NCBI RefSeq assembly: GCF_003263785.1
Contig: NZ_JYJK01000044.1
Coordinates: 1 to 64,000 of the forward strand
Direction of reading: 5' to 3'
Length of the DNA: 64,000 nucleotides
Source: Vibrio variabilis
GTDB taxonomy: Bacteria; Pseudomonadota; Gammaproteobacteria; Enterobacterales; Vibrionaceae
Of this stretch, positions 11,238 to 20,906 are shown one piece after another. The stretch's first letter is position 1, and the number at the start of each line of letters is the position of its first letter. Position numbers and translations under genes: made by a program. The notes under the pieces are model-generated. The model saw only the letters and a list, made by a program, of their open reading frames with translations, had not been told where the DNA came from and ran no database searches.

Positions 11238-12039
11238 TGGCCAACTACATTGTCGGAGACATCCAAGCTGTCTCGATGAACTGCAGCTTTTGTTAGCTAG
11301 CGTTAGCTTCAACCCGCAACAAGATACTGTTTGGTTCGCTGGCGATCTCGTCGCTAGAGGCCCCAAGTCGTTAGAAACACTTAGGTATGTCAAATCGCTA
11401 GGAGATGCGGCCAAGGTTTGTTTGGGTAACCATGACTTACACCTTCTTGCAGTGTCTTTAGGCATTCACAAAGCAAAACCAAAGGACAAAACGCTACCCA
11501 TTCTCGAAGCAAGCGACAGAGACGAGTTACTTAACTGGCTAAGACAACAACCACTATTGCTTGAACATGATGAGTTTGTCGTTTGTCATGCGGGGATTTC
11601 GCCACAATGGACACTGAAACAAGCGAAGAAATGCGCAAAAAAGGTGGCAAACAAATTACGCGGAGACGATTGGCAGTCGCTGATTAAAAACATGTATAGC
11701 AATGAGCCAGACGCTTGGTCTTCTGAACTCAAAGGGATTGAGCGACTTCGCTATACCATCAATGCTTACACCCGAATGCGATTTTGTTTTCCTGATGGGC
11801 GCTTAGACATGAGTTGCAAGCTTCCCCCTTCAGAAGTCAATCCGAGTGAGTATGTCCCTTGGTTTGCCCTACCTTCACGTGAACCACTAAGTAAGACCGT
11901 GATATTTGGTCACTGGGCTGCGCTGGGTGGTTATGTCAGCGAAGAGGTAATAGGGCTTGATACTGGCTGTGTTTGGGGCGGGGAACTGACGATGATCCGC
12001 TGGGAAGACAAAGCGCTATTCAGTCAACCAGCATTGTAA
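11238..12039 (+). CDS. apaH: Diadenosine tetraphosphatase ApaH (two frameshifts in this sequence)
   Basis: ApaH hydrolyses Ap4A symmetrically to two ADP and belongs to the PPP metallophosphatase family. Starting at GTG 11238, after AAGGAA, the sequence reads ANYIVGDIQ, then needs one G near 11268 and one A near 11280 to continue CLDELQLLLASV and join the long downstream frame. The metal motifs are GDIQG, FAGDLVARGP and LGNHDLHLL, with VVCHAGISP and FGHWA later. The repaired length is 267 residues. Two indels within 13 bases of each other at the N-terminus hide the start. It faces folA across a shared terminator. Confidence 0.93.
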
Positions 12040-12050
12040 AAGACAACAAA

Positions 12051-12076
12051 GCTCGCCAGTCTCTTAACTGGCGAGC
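12051..12076. terminator. Hairpin between convergent apaH and folA
   Basis: GCTCGCCAGT (12051-12060) and ACTGGCGAGC (12067-12076) form a perfect 10-bp stem with a six-base loop. The T-runs are weak on both sides, but the position between converging genes fits a bidirectional terminator. Confidence 0.7.
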
Positions 12077-12085
12077 AGTAAAAAT

Positions 12086-12564
12086 TTAACGCTCTAACAC
12101 CACAAACTCCATGTTGTAGGCGTTTTTTTCATCCGCACTGTAGTGCTCGCTGTGGCTTTGCTGCCAACCTTCTCCCCAGTCAGGAAATTGGGTATCACCA
12201 TCAAGCTTGGCGTCAATGTAGGTCAGGTAGAGTTTATTGGCCATCGGAAGACAGTGACTATAGAAGCTGCCGCCACCAATGATCATCGCTTCTTCGGCAT
12301 CGCGAACCAACTCCAAAGCCTGCTCAAGCGAAGTCACCGTATCGACACCATCGATAGACAATTCACTGTTGCGACTTACAACAATATTGCGACGCCCTGG
12401 CAGCGGACGACCAATAGATTCGTAGTCTTACGACCCATAATCACAGGCTTCCCCATAGTACAGCGCTTGAACCACGCAAAATCAGCCGGTAAATGCCAAG
12501 GCATTTGGTTGTCCTTGCCGATGATTCGATTGTCTGCCATAGCGGCTATCATGCTGATGATCAT
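12086..12564 (-). CDS. folA: Dihydrofolate reductase (frameshifted in this sequence)
   Basis: FolA reduces dihydrofolate to tetrahydrofolate with NADPH and is the trimethoprim target. The start [16 protein letters not shown], the [15 protein letters not shown] loop and KPVIMGRKT are in one frame. After one added base at about 12424, the chain continues as [16 protein letters not shown] and then [13 protein letters not shown] and the DGDTQFPDW segment. The repaired length is 159 residues, typical for chromosomal DHFR. folA is normally essential, so the break is best explained as a sequence error. It follows yjjB by 16 bases with AGGAAC before the ATG, so it is probably cotranscribed with yjjPB. 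Confidence 0.94.
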
Positions 12565-12580
12565 AATTGTTTGTTCCTAA

Positions 12581-13048
12581 TTAGACGATTGGGCGACGGC
12601 GGTAGAATAGCAGCCCTGGCATCGCAAGACCAACTGCGAGGCCGGCGATAATGAACATCGCCTTCAAAAAGTTCTCAAGAAGCATCGCCAATAGCTCTGG
12701 GGTATAGCCTAAGTGATTGATCTCGACCATCGCAATCATGGCTTTAAACGCAAACACGCCGGGCACCATAGGGATCAAAGCAGCGACGGTGAAGACTTTC
12801 GGATGCGCCAAGAATTTATGCGACCAATGCACACCAATCATTCCCACTAAAGTCGCAGCAAAAAAGGTCGCCCATTCAATCGGTACCCCGTAATGCATCA
12901 TTAGAAAGCGTGAGCCATGACCGATCGCACCGCCGATAGCGCAATAAGCCAAGGCATTTTGCGGTACATTGAATACCAAAGCAAAACCCACCGCAGGTAT
13001 CGCGGCAAAAAACATATCATTAAGCAGGGCGAGTAGTAGTTCCATCAT
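12581..13048 (-). CDS. yjjB: YjjB-like threonine/serine exporter subunit
   Basis: A 155-residue, strongly hydrophobic protein with about four to five membrane helices, matching the C-terminal half of the ThrE/YjjB family (motifs VPGVFAF and GHGSRF). With YjjP it forms a two-part transporter; in E. coli the pair is implicated in succinate export, and ThrE homologues export threonine and serine. The substrate here is not readable from sequence. ATG 13048 overlaps the yjjP stop by one base; an upstream GTG at 13060 is in frame but less likely. Confidence 0.85.
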   Translation of the reverse strand: MMELLLALLNDMFFAAIPAVGFALVFNVPQNALAYCAIGGAIGHGSRFLMMHYGVPIEWATFFAATLVGMIGVHWSHKFLAHPKVFTVAALIPMVPGVFAFKAMIAMVEINHLGYTPELLAMLLENFLKAMFIIAGLAVGLAMPGLLFYRRRPIV

Positions 13049-13815
13049 CACTGTACCCACCCTAAAACGTTGGTAATGCTCATCGCACCGACGATGCCTA
13101 AACAGGTTGCGAGCGTCAGCAAACTTGCCATTACAAAGCGGGCAATTCCCATATTAACGTAGCCTTTCAGCATATCGGCCACCGAGTTAATTAGCGGAAA
13201 ACCGGGCACTAGCATCAATACCGAAGAAGCCATCACCAATTGAGGTTGGTCACCGATTCCATAGATCACCGCCTGCGCTGAGATGAGTGTCGTCACAAAG
13301 GCAGTGATCGCGAAGTTGAGTAGCGGGTTGAAGTGACGATGACCAAACTCTTGACGAACGATCATGCCCAAGCTCGATGCCAAGAACGTCATCGCAAACA
13401 CCGCCCAATCGCCTCCTGCCAATCGGCTAAAGGCCGCACAAGAAAGGCCTATCATCACCACCACTAACCAGCGGTTGTAGCGCTCAGGACTGATTTGATT
13501 AAGCTTTTTTTGTGCCAGTTGATAGTCGAGAATGCCTTTCTCCATCATAATGCAGATGCGCTGAATCTGCGTAACCACCCGCATGTTCAAGCCTCGATCT
13601 GGGCTTCTACGTGCAGTGGTAACACAATGTTCGTTATATACTGTCGTGACGACTAGAGAGCTAGCGGAAAGCGACACTTCAACTTCATCCATGCCTGCCG
13701 CTTTTCCAATTCGATGTGTTATGTGACCAACCAGAGTACTTTCAGCGCCATGCGCCAACAGCATTTGGCCAGCTTGAGCAATCAATCGAGAGACCGCTCT
13801 TTGATTAGGTGCCAT
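13048..13815 (-). CDS. yjjP: YjjP-like (DUF1212) threonine/serine exporter subunit
   Basis: A 255-residue partner of YjjB. The N-terminal soluble part carries GAES and the VSLSASSLVV strand typical of DUF1212, followed by about five hydrophobic helices including the VLMLVPGFPLINSVADML motif, which pairs with the YjjB half. I placed the start at the ATG encoding MAPNQRAV (13815) because AAGGA stands eight bases upstream; the frame extends to 13857 without a ribosome site. The coupled ATGA junction with yjjB supports a two-subunit complex. Confidence 0.85.
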   Translation of the reverse strand: MAPNQRAVSRLIAQAGQMLLAHGAESTLVGHITHRIGKAAGMDEVEVSLSASSLVVTTVYNEHCVTTARRSPDRGLNMRVVTQIQRICIMMEKGILDYQLAQKKLNQISPERYNRWLVVVMIGLSCAAFSRLAGGDWAVFAMTFLASSLGMIVRQEFGHRHFNPLLNFAITAFVTTLISAQAVIYGIGDQPQLVMASSVLMLVPGFPLINSVADMLKGYVNMGIARFVMASLLTLATCLGIVGAMSITNVLGWVQ

Positions 13816-13914
13816 GTGTCCTTCCATGTAAAAAGTCATACCAAAGCAAGAATGCAAAACGTTTAAGCGCGTTAGTTTGCCTCAGATTCACTATTAGAGA
13901 AATGATTTAGGTAC

Positions 13915-13944
13915 AAAAAAACCGCAATAACAATTGCGGTTTTT
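13915..13944 (-). terminator. Terminator downstream of obgE
   Basis: AACCGCAA (13920-13927) pairs with TTGCGGTT (13934-13941). A-run before and T-run after mean it could work in both directions; on the minus strand it follows obgE and ends that unit before yjjP. Confidence 0.85.
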
Positions 13945-13960
13945 GATTCTAGATGCGGAT

Positions 13961-15323
<1,363 letters not shown>

Positions 15324-15354
15324 AAAAAACCCCGCCGACTCGGCAGGGCTTTTG
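15324..15354 (-). terminator. Terminator of the rplU-rpmA operon
   Basis: On the minus strand GCCCTGCCGA and TCGGCGGGG pair imperfectly around GTCGGC and are followed by six T. It lies 43 bases after the rpmA stop. Confidence 0.8.
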
Positions 15355-15396
15355 AATTCAGCTTGAAAGCATTGTGTAATTTAGCGAGACGCTTAA

Positions 15397-15654
15397 TTAC
15401 TCAGCTTCGATGCTAACGAATTTACGGTTCTTAGGACCTTTAACTTCGAATTTCACTTTACCTTCAGTAAGAGCGAAAAGAGTATGGTCTTTACCGATAC
15501 CAACGTTAGTACCAGCGTGGAACTTAGTACCACGTTGACGTACGATGATGTTACCTGCAAGAACAGACTCACCACCGAAACGCTTAACACCTAGACGTTT
15601 GCTTTCTGAATCGCGGCCGTTACGAGTAGAACCACCAGCTTTTTTGTGTGCCAT
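15397..15654 (-). CDS. rpmA: 50S ribosomal protein L27
   Basis: L27 reaches into the peptidyl-transferase centre of the 50S subunit. The 85-residue protein begins [16 protein letters not shown] and has [15 protein letters not shown], the classic L27 signature. It lies 20 bases downstream of rplU in the universal rplU-rpmA order, with a GGAG site before its ATG. Confidence 0.99.
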   Translation of the reverse strand: MAHKKAGGSTRNGRDSESKRLGVKRFGGESVLAGNIIVRQRGTKFHAGTNVGIGKDHTLFALTEGKVKFEVKGPKNRKFVSIEAE

Positions 15655-15674
15655 TGTTAAACTCTCCTAATCGA

Positions 15675-15986
15675 TTAAGCGTTGATGCCAGTGATTTTCA
15701 CTTCCGTGAACCACTGACGGTGACCTTGTTGCTTACGAGAGTGCTTACGACGACGGAACTTAACGATTTTAACTTTATCGCCACGACCGTGTTGTACTAC
15801 TTCAGCAACAACCTTGCCGCCCTCTACTAGAGGAGCGCCAACTTGAATGTCTTCACCGTTAGCAACAAGAAGAACTTTATCAAATTCAACAGTTGCACCA
15901 GTTTCAACGTCTAATTTCTCTAAACGAAGAGTTTGACCTTCGCTTACACGGTGTTGTTTACCACCAGATTGGAAAACAGCGTACAT
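15675..15986 (-). CDS. rplU: 50S ribosomal protein L21
   Basis: L21 binds 23S rRNA. The 103-residue product starts [14 protein letters not shown] and ends with the [14 protein letters not shown] basic segment typical of L21. It is the first gene of the rplU-rpmA operon and is divergent from ispB, the conserved gammaproteobacterial arrangement. Confidence 0.99.
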   Translation of the reverse strand: MYAVFQSGGKQHRVSEGQTLRLEKLDVETGATVEFDKVLLVANGEDIQVGAPLVEGGKVVAEVVQHGRGDKVKIVKFRRRKHSRKQQGHRQWFTEVKITGINA

Positions 15987-16258
15987 ATTTTACTCCGCTT
16001 TTTCCGCACAGCCTTTTGATTGTTATTTCAACAAATAGGGTGTGCGCTAAACTAATCATCAATAGGGCGCAGATTCTACGCGAATGATTACCCTATGACA
16101 AGCCATATTTTGAAAAAATTGGCGAAACACTAATCGCCAATCGAAAGTGCCGCAATAATGCCCTTTCACCATGTATTAATCAACGTTTTTTAGTGTATTA
16201 TTCACAGATTATAACCAACGATTAAGCCTTACAGGCTCTAAGCTCAACCGGGTACGTA

Positions 16259-17230
16259 ATGGATTTTAAAGCTATCCAAGCACTGACTGCCGACGATATG
16301 GCAAAAGTGAATGAAACAATACAAGCACAATTAAACTCTGAAGTTAGCCTTATCAATCAGCTTGGTTTTTACATCGTGAGCAGCGGTGGTAAGCGATTAA
16401 GACCGCTTCTTGCTATCCTATCCGCCAAAGCGTTGGGGTATCAGGGCAATGCTCACACCACAGCTGCTGCCTTTATAGAATTTATCCACACCGCCACTCT
16501 ATTACACGACGATGTGGTTGATGAGTCCGACATGCGACGCGGTAAAGCGACCGCAAACGCGGCATTTGGTAATGCGGCAAGTGTATTGGTGGGTGACTAC
16601 ATCTATACACGCTCGTTCCAAATGATGACAGCACTCGGTTCGCTACGCATCCTAGAACTCATGAGTGATGCGGTGAATGTGATTGCGGAAGGCGAAGTTC
16701 AACAGCTGATGAACTGCAACGACCCTGATACGAGTGAAGATAGCTACATGCAGGTTATCTATTCTAAAACCGCACGTCTGTTTGAAGCGGCAACGCAAGT
16801 TGGCGCGATACTCAATGATGCCAAACCAGAAGTAGAACTTGCCCTACAAAACTACGGCAAGTACTTAGGTACCGCGTTCCAGCTAATCGATGATGTGATG
16901 GACTACACCTCGACGGGTGAAGACATGGGTAAGAATGTGGGTGACGATCTTGCAGAAGGCAAACCGACGCTACCACTTATCCACGCAATGCAGCACGGTG
17001 AAGCACACGAGAGCGAAATGATTCGCGAAGCGATTGAGAAAGGCAACGGCCTGGACAAAATCGACGCCATCATGGCGACAATGGAGCGTGTAGGCTCACT
17101 AAAATACACCGAAGACATCGCCTTTAAAGAAGCAGATAAAGCGATTGACGCGCTTTCTGTGGTTCCTGATAGTGAGTATAAAGAGGCGTTGGTCGCTCTT
17201 GCCTATATGGCCGTTAAACGTAGCGCATAA
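16259..17230 (+). CDS. ispB: Octaprenyl diphosphate synthase
   Basis: IspB elongates farnesyl diphosphate to octaprenyl diphosphate, the side chain of ubiquinone and menaquinone. The 323-residue protein has both aspartate-rich motifs of trans-prenyltransferases, LLHDDVVDESDMRRG (about 81-95) and LIDDVMDYT (about 210-218), plus GGKRLRPLL near residue 43. It is divergent from rplU across a 272-base gap that should hold both promoters; I did not find a clear regulator site there. Confidence 0.96.
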   Translation: MDFKAIQALTADDMAKVNETIQAQLNSEVSLINQLGFYIVSSGGKRLRPLLAILSAKALGYQGNAHTTAAAFIEFIHTATLLHDDVVDESDMRRGKATANAAFGNAASVLVGDYIYTRSFQMMTALGSLRILELMSDAVNVIAEGEVQQLMNCNDPDTSEDSYMQVIYSKTARLFEAATQVGAILNDAKPEVELALQNYGKYLGTAFQLIDDVMDYTSTGEDMGKNVGDDLAEGKPTLPLIHAMQHGEAHESEMIREAIEKGNGLDKIDAIMATMERVGSLKYTEDIAFKEADKAIDALSVVPDSEYKEALVALAYMAVKRSA

Positions 17231-17287
17231 AAAAGAGGCAGCGGCTCGAGTTGCTACCCCTTTTGGTTAACTCTCAATAGATGTGAG

Positions 17288-17479
17288 TCAGTAATATTGC
17301 TCACATCCGTTGTGAAGTTGCTGGTCTTCTTGGATCTCGTCTGCATCGAGCGCCCACTGGATATCGCTCCCTAAAGGCTCAACCAAGACCGAATTGGATA
17401 CTTTGTCGACTACCAACACCTGTCCCACGCCGTGTTGGGACTCAACCCACATCCCTTTGCGAACTTTATCAATTTCCAT
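17288..17479 (-). CDS. Small conserved hypothetical protein
   Basis: A 63-residue protein I do not recognise by name. I start it at ATG 17479 (MEIDKVRKGMWVE) because GGGGGA lies just upstream; the frame is open to 17518. It is soluble and acidic, and the pattern KGMWVESQHGVGQVLVVDKVSNSVLVEPL resembles a small beta-barrel of the KOW/SH3 kind (inference from residue pattern only). It lies downstream of mdh after a terminator and converges on ispB. Confidence 0.55.
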   Translation of the reverse strand: MEIDKVRKGMWVESQHGVGQVLVVDKVSNSVLVEPLGSDIQWALDADEIQEDQQLHNGCEQYY

Positions 17480-17533
17480 GGTCCATCCCCCATCTTGTGC
17501 CTCATTTTTTACGAGCACTTTAAGGGATAGATC

Positions 17534-17563
17534 AAAAAACCCAGTCTAGTAAAGACTGGGTTT
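17534..17563 (-). terminator. Terminator downstream of mdh
   Basis: AAACCCAGTCT (17537-17547) and AGACTGGGTTT (17553-17563) form a perfect 11-bp stem with a five-base loop, flanked by A's on the left, giving a T-run on the minus strand after mdh. Confidence 0.9.
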
Positions 17564-17598
17564 GAATATAAAGAAGCTAAATGAGCAGGGCTTGGCGA

Positions 17599-18534
17599 TT
17601 ATTTCGCAAACTCAACACCAATCTCGATGTCTTTGTTCAGCGTTTCAAGCATGCCATCTAAAGCGGCTTTCTCGTAATCACTTAGCTCACCGTAGCTAAG
17701 GATCGCTTCTGCGCCATCTTTACCTAGCTTCACTGGCTGTGCGAAGAAAGGAGCATGTTCGCCGTCACCTTCAACGTACGCGCATTCGATAACGCTCTCT
17801 TCACCTTGTAGGCCTTTCACTAACGCTAGACCAAATCGGCACGCCGCTTGACCCATTGATAGCGTCGCAGAGCCACCACCCGCTTTCGCTTCAACAACTT
17901 CAGTACCAGCGTTTTGAATACGCTTAGTCAATGCTTCGACTTCTTCAGCTGTAAACTCAACACCTTCTACTTGAGAAAGAAGAGGAAGAATTGTTACACC
18001 AGAGTGGCCACCGATAACCGGTACACGCACATCGCCTGGATCTTTTGCTTTTAGATCAGCAACGAAGGTTTCTGAGCGAATGACATCCAGTGTTGTGACA
18101 CCGAACAGCTTACGTTTGTCGTAAACACCGGCTTTCTTCAACACTTCTGCTGCGATTGGCACAGTCGTGTTCACTGGGTTTGTGATGATACCAATACACG
18201 CTGTCGGGCAAACTACCGCGATTTTTTCTGCCAACGATTTCACGATACCAGCGTTAACATTGAACAGATCAGAGCGATCCATACCAGGTTTACGTGCAAC
18301 ACCCGCAGAGATAAGCACCACATCGGCACCTTCAAGCGCTGGTGTTGGGTCTTCACCAGCATAACCTTTAATGGAAACTGGCGTCGGGATGTGGCTAAGG
18401 TCAGCCGCTACACCAGGTGTAACAGGGGCAATATCATAAAGGGCTAAATCAGAACCTGCAGGAAGGCGGTTCTTAAGTAGTAGAGCTAGGGCTTGACCGA
18501 TGCCACCCGCGGCACCAATAACAGCTACTTTCAT
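17599..18534 (-). CDS. mdh: Malate dehydrogenase
   Basis: Mdh interconverts malate and oxaloacetate with NAD in the citric acid cycle. The 311-residue length is normal. The NAD site GAAGGIGQ is at residues 7-14, the substrate-loop arginines in [12 protein letters not shown] near 81-87, TNPVNTT around 120, and the catalytic histidine in VIGGHSGVT near 177. Transcribed away from argR, as in other vibrios and enterics. The upstream gap shows an RBS-like CAAGGAG before the ATG. Confidence 0.98.
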   Translation of the reverse strand: MKVAVIGAAGGIGQALALLLKNRLPAGSDLALYDIAPVTPGVAADLSHIPTPVSIKGYAGEDPTPALEGADVVLISAGVARKPGMDRSDLFNVNAGIVKSLAEKIAVVCPTACIGIITNPVNTTVPIAAEVLKKAGVYDKRKLFGVTTLDVIRSETFVADLKAKDPGDVRVPVIGGHSGVTILPLLSQVEGVEFTAEEVEALTKRIQNAGTEVVEAKAGGGSATLSMGQAACRFGLALVKGLQGEESVIECAYVEGDGEHAPFFAQPVKLGKDGAEAILSYGELSDYEKAALDGMLETLNKDIEIGVEFAK

Positions 18535-18872
18535 GGTAGTTCTCCTTGAGATTGGTATCTCTTATTAATAGTCTTGTAGGGTAATTTTTCATCAGCTAGT
18601 AAAAAGCTATAGCATTCACTAATCGATTACAATCAATTAACCCCAGCTTTGCGAGGTCACGCAACTCGCTAATAACGTGCCACTAAACTAGCACGTAAAC
18701 CCCCTCGTTAAAACCCACCTTTTACCTTGTTAATTATGAGGTTATGGTGCTTTTTTGTGACATAGGTTTAAGTGATATTGTCGGCAGAAACCATGGATAA
18801 GTTGGTTAAGATACGGGTTCTGTGCCACAATACGGCGATCACTGCGAGTAGAACGAAGAATAAGAGGCGTAT
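18535..18872. promoter_or_regulatory. Divergent mdh-argR intergenic region
   Basis: A 338-base gap without a gene. It must hold both promoters. I see a six-base inverted repeat ACGTGC/GCACGT (about 18675-18696), but no convincing ARG box matching the TGAAT...ATTCA consensus and no complete CRP or ArcA site that I can support. Confidence 0.45.
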
Positions 18873-19343
18873 ATGCGCAATAATGACAAACAAGATAATC
18901 TGGTTCGCGCGTTTAAAGCGCTGTTAAAAGAAGAGCGGTTTGGCTCTCAAGGTGAGATTGTCGACGCGTTAAAACACGAAGGGTTTGAAAATATTAACCA
19001 ATCAAAAGTGTCGCGTATGTTGACTAAGTTTGGCGCAGTGAGAACCCGCAACGCCAAAATGGAAATGGTGTACTGCTTACCTGCGGAACTTGGCGTGCCA
19101 ACTGTATCGAGTTCTCTGCGTGAGCTGGTACTCGATATTGACCATAACAATGCGCTAGTCGTCATTCATACTGGTCCTGGTGCAGCACAACTTATCGCTC
19201 GATTGCTGGACTCACTCGGCAAGGCCGAAGGTATCTTGGGCGTTGTCGCAGGCGATGACACTATCTTTATTACCCCAACGCTGACCGTCTCTACGAAACA
19301 GCTGTTTGATTCTGTCTGTGATCTGTTCGAATACGCTGGCTAA
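18873..19343 (+). CDS. argR: Arginine repressor
   Basis: ArgR is the hexameric arginine-dependent repressor of arginine biosynthesis and a cofactor in plasmid resolution. The 156-residue product has the N-terminal winged helix (residues 1-70, with [15 protein letters not shown] and [17 protein letters not shown]) and the C-terminal arginine-binding domain including [17 protein letters not shown] and GDDTIFITP. It is divergent from mdh, the usual context. Confidence 0.97.
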   Translation: MRNNDKQDNLVRAFKALLKEERFGSQGEIVDALKHEGFENINQSKVSRMLTKFGAVRTRNAKMEMVYCLPAELGVPTVSSSLRELVLDIDHNNALVVIHTGPGAAQLIARLLDSLGKAEGILGVVAGDDTIFITPTLTVSTKQLFDSVCDLFEYAG

Positions 19344-19372
19344 GTTTTAAACGTTAACATTCAGAACATTCT

Positions 19373-19397
19373 GTCACGGAGCAATCCGTTCCGTGAC
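19373..19397 (+). other. Inverted repeat after argR
   Basis: GTCACGGA (19373-19380) pairs with TCCGTGAC (19390-19397). It lies 30 bases after the argR stop and may help end transcription, though no T-run follows. Confidence 0.5.
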
Positions 19398-19574
19398 ACT
19401 CATCACATCTTGAAAAAATCAAACTTCAGCCCTTAAATTTACCTTAATTATCTGTTTTATTTGACTTATATTCCAAAAATACATCTCTCCTTCCCATTTC
19501 TAGCACAGACAAATCCCCTATATCTATTAACAATCCAGTAATTTTCTTCCAATTTATTTGGTATGATTGCGCCA

Positions 19575-19622
19575 CTTTTTCAACATATGGATTGAAAAAG
19601 ATGCCGTTTCCACATAGGAAAC
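19575..19622 (+). promoter_or_regulatory. Two adjacent stem-loops in the leader of the TAXI gene
   Basis: CTTTTTCAA (19575-19583) and TTGAAAAAG (19592-19600) form a perfect 9-bp stem, and GTTTCC (19606-19611) pairs with GGAAAC (19617-19622) directly after. They occupy the AT-rich 334-base gap between argR and the transporter. They could be a protein operator or leader structures; the sequence does not decide. Confidence 0.5.
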
Positions 19623-19677
19623 CTCTGAAGACAACTATAGTTATTCAGGGCTAATAATGAATAAGGAAGGGAAATTC

Positions 19678-20646
19678 ATGGCATTTAAGAAACTTGTTAA
19701 AATCGGTGCTATTGCCGCAGCTGTTATGGGCGCAGGCGCTGTTAATGCTCAAGAGTTCATCACAATCGGTACAGGTTCGGTGACGGGTGTTTACTACCCT
19801 ACTGGCGGCGCAATCTGTAAGCTTGTGAATAAAGGCCGTAAGGAACACAACATCCGTTGTTCAGTAGAGTCCACTGGTGGTTCTATCTACAATGTCAACA
19901 CTATCCGTGCTGGTGAGTTAGATTTCGGTATCGTTCAATCTGACTGGCAATATCACGGTTACAACGGCACAAGCAAATTTGAAGAGCAAGGCCCTTACAA
20001 TAAGCTTCGTGCGATGTTCTCTTTGCACACCGAACCATTCAACATCATCGCTCGTGCTGATGCTGGTATCAACAACGTCACTGACCTAAAAGGCAAACGT
20101 GTGAATATCGGTAACCCAGGCTCTGGTGACCGCGCAACAATGGGCGTAGTCATGGACGCGATGGGTTGGACCAACGATGACTTCAAACTGGCTTCTGAGC
20201 TAAAAGGTTCTGAGCGTTCACAAGCACTTTGTGACAACAAAATCGACGCGTTCGTTTACGTTGTGGGCCATCCAAACGGATCAATCAAAGAAGCTACAAC
20301 CTCTTGTGAAGCTAAGCTAATCTCTGCGACTGGCGAAAAAATCGATGAGATCGTTTCGGCAAACCCTTACTACGCTTACAGCACAGTACCTGCTGGCATG
20401 TACCGTGGCACAGAGGGTGACGTAAACAGCTTCGGTGTTGCTGCGACAATGGTAACCACATCAGACGTTTCTGACGAAACAGCGTACAACGTGGCTAAGG
20501 CTGTGTTTGAAAACTTCGACACATTCAAGCGTCTTCACCCAGCGTTCGCTAACCTGAAGAAAGAAGACATGGTGAAAGCAGGTCTATCTATCCCGCTTCA
20601 TCCAGGTGCTGAGAAGTACTACAAAGAAGTCGGTCTACTAAAATAA
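19678..20646 (+). CDS. TAXI-family TRAP transporter solute-binding protein
   Basis: A 322-residue periplasmic receptor for a TRAP transporter. ATG 19678 follows AAGGAAGGG and opens a signal peptide ending AVNAQ; a less likely ATG lies at 19657. The TAXI signature is visible as TIGTGSVTGVYYPTGGAIC near the mature N-terminus, with the ligand-site segment GELDFGIVQSDW. TAXI receptors commonly bind glutamate or other dicarboxylates, but the substrate cannot be told here. It is paired with the fused membrane subunit 260 bases downstream; two stem-loops in between may set a higher level of the receptor than of the permease. Confidence 0.9.
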   Translation: MAFKKLVKIGAIAAAVMGAGAVNAQEFITIGTGSVTGVYYPTGGAICKLVNKGRKEHNIRCSVESTGGSIYNVNTIRAGELDFGIVQSDWQYHGYNGTSKFEEQGPYNKLRAMFSLHTEPFNIIARADAGINNVTDLKGKRVNIGNPGSGDRATMGVVMDAMGWTNDDFKLASELKGSERSQALCDNKIDAFVYVVGHPNGSIKEATTSCEAKLISATGEKIDEIVSANPYYAYSTVPAGMYRGTEGDVNSFGVAATMVTTSDVSDETAYNVAKAVFENFDTFKRLHPAFANLKKEDMVKAGLSIPLHPGAEKYYKEVGLLK

Positions 20647-20655
20647 GACCACTTA

Positions 20656-20680
20656 GTAGGGGAGGCATCGCTTCCCCTAC
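20656..20680 (+). other. Stem-loop after the TAXI gene
   Basis: GTAGGGGA and TCCCCTAC pair around GGCATCGCT at the 3' end of the receptor gene, followed by CGCTTTTCT. It resembles a partial terminator that would favour receptor mRNA over the downstream permease. Confidence 0.65.
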
Positions 20681-20715
20681 CGCTTTTCTATTATGAGTAA
20701 CACTCAAAACAATTA

Positions 20716-20738
20716 ACACCAGTGCATCCAACTGGTGT
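20716..20738 (+). other. Second stem-loop between TAXI and TRAP permease genes
   Basis: ACACCAGT (20716-20723) and ACTGGTGT (20731-20738) form a perfect 8-bp stem with a seven-base loop. No T-run follows, so an RNA-stability or operator role is possible. Confidence 0.5.
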
Positions 20739-20906
20739 GGCTATTTGGGCTCTCTTTCCAAGCCCGTCATTAAGAGCCTAAAACACAACAACTGCTACAC
20801 GTTTGCATCCATTGACTACAATGTTAAATGCGAAATAGGTTCGTGCCTTTTTAATTAGCCTTTGGCTTAAACGTCACGAATCCAAAAATAATAAAGGACA
20901 ACGTAC

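Noticed and set aside
17231..17275. Terminator after ispB
   Set aside because: GAGGCAGC and GTTGCTACC pair only imperfectly and the T-run is short, so I did not call it.
18535..18872. ARG boxes upstream of argR
   Set aside because: Only isolated half-sites such as ATTCA were seen; no paired 18-base boxes could be supported.
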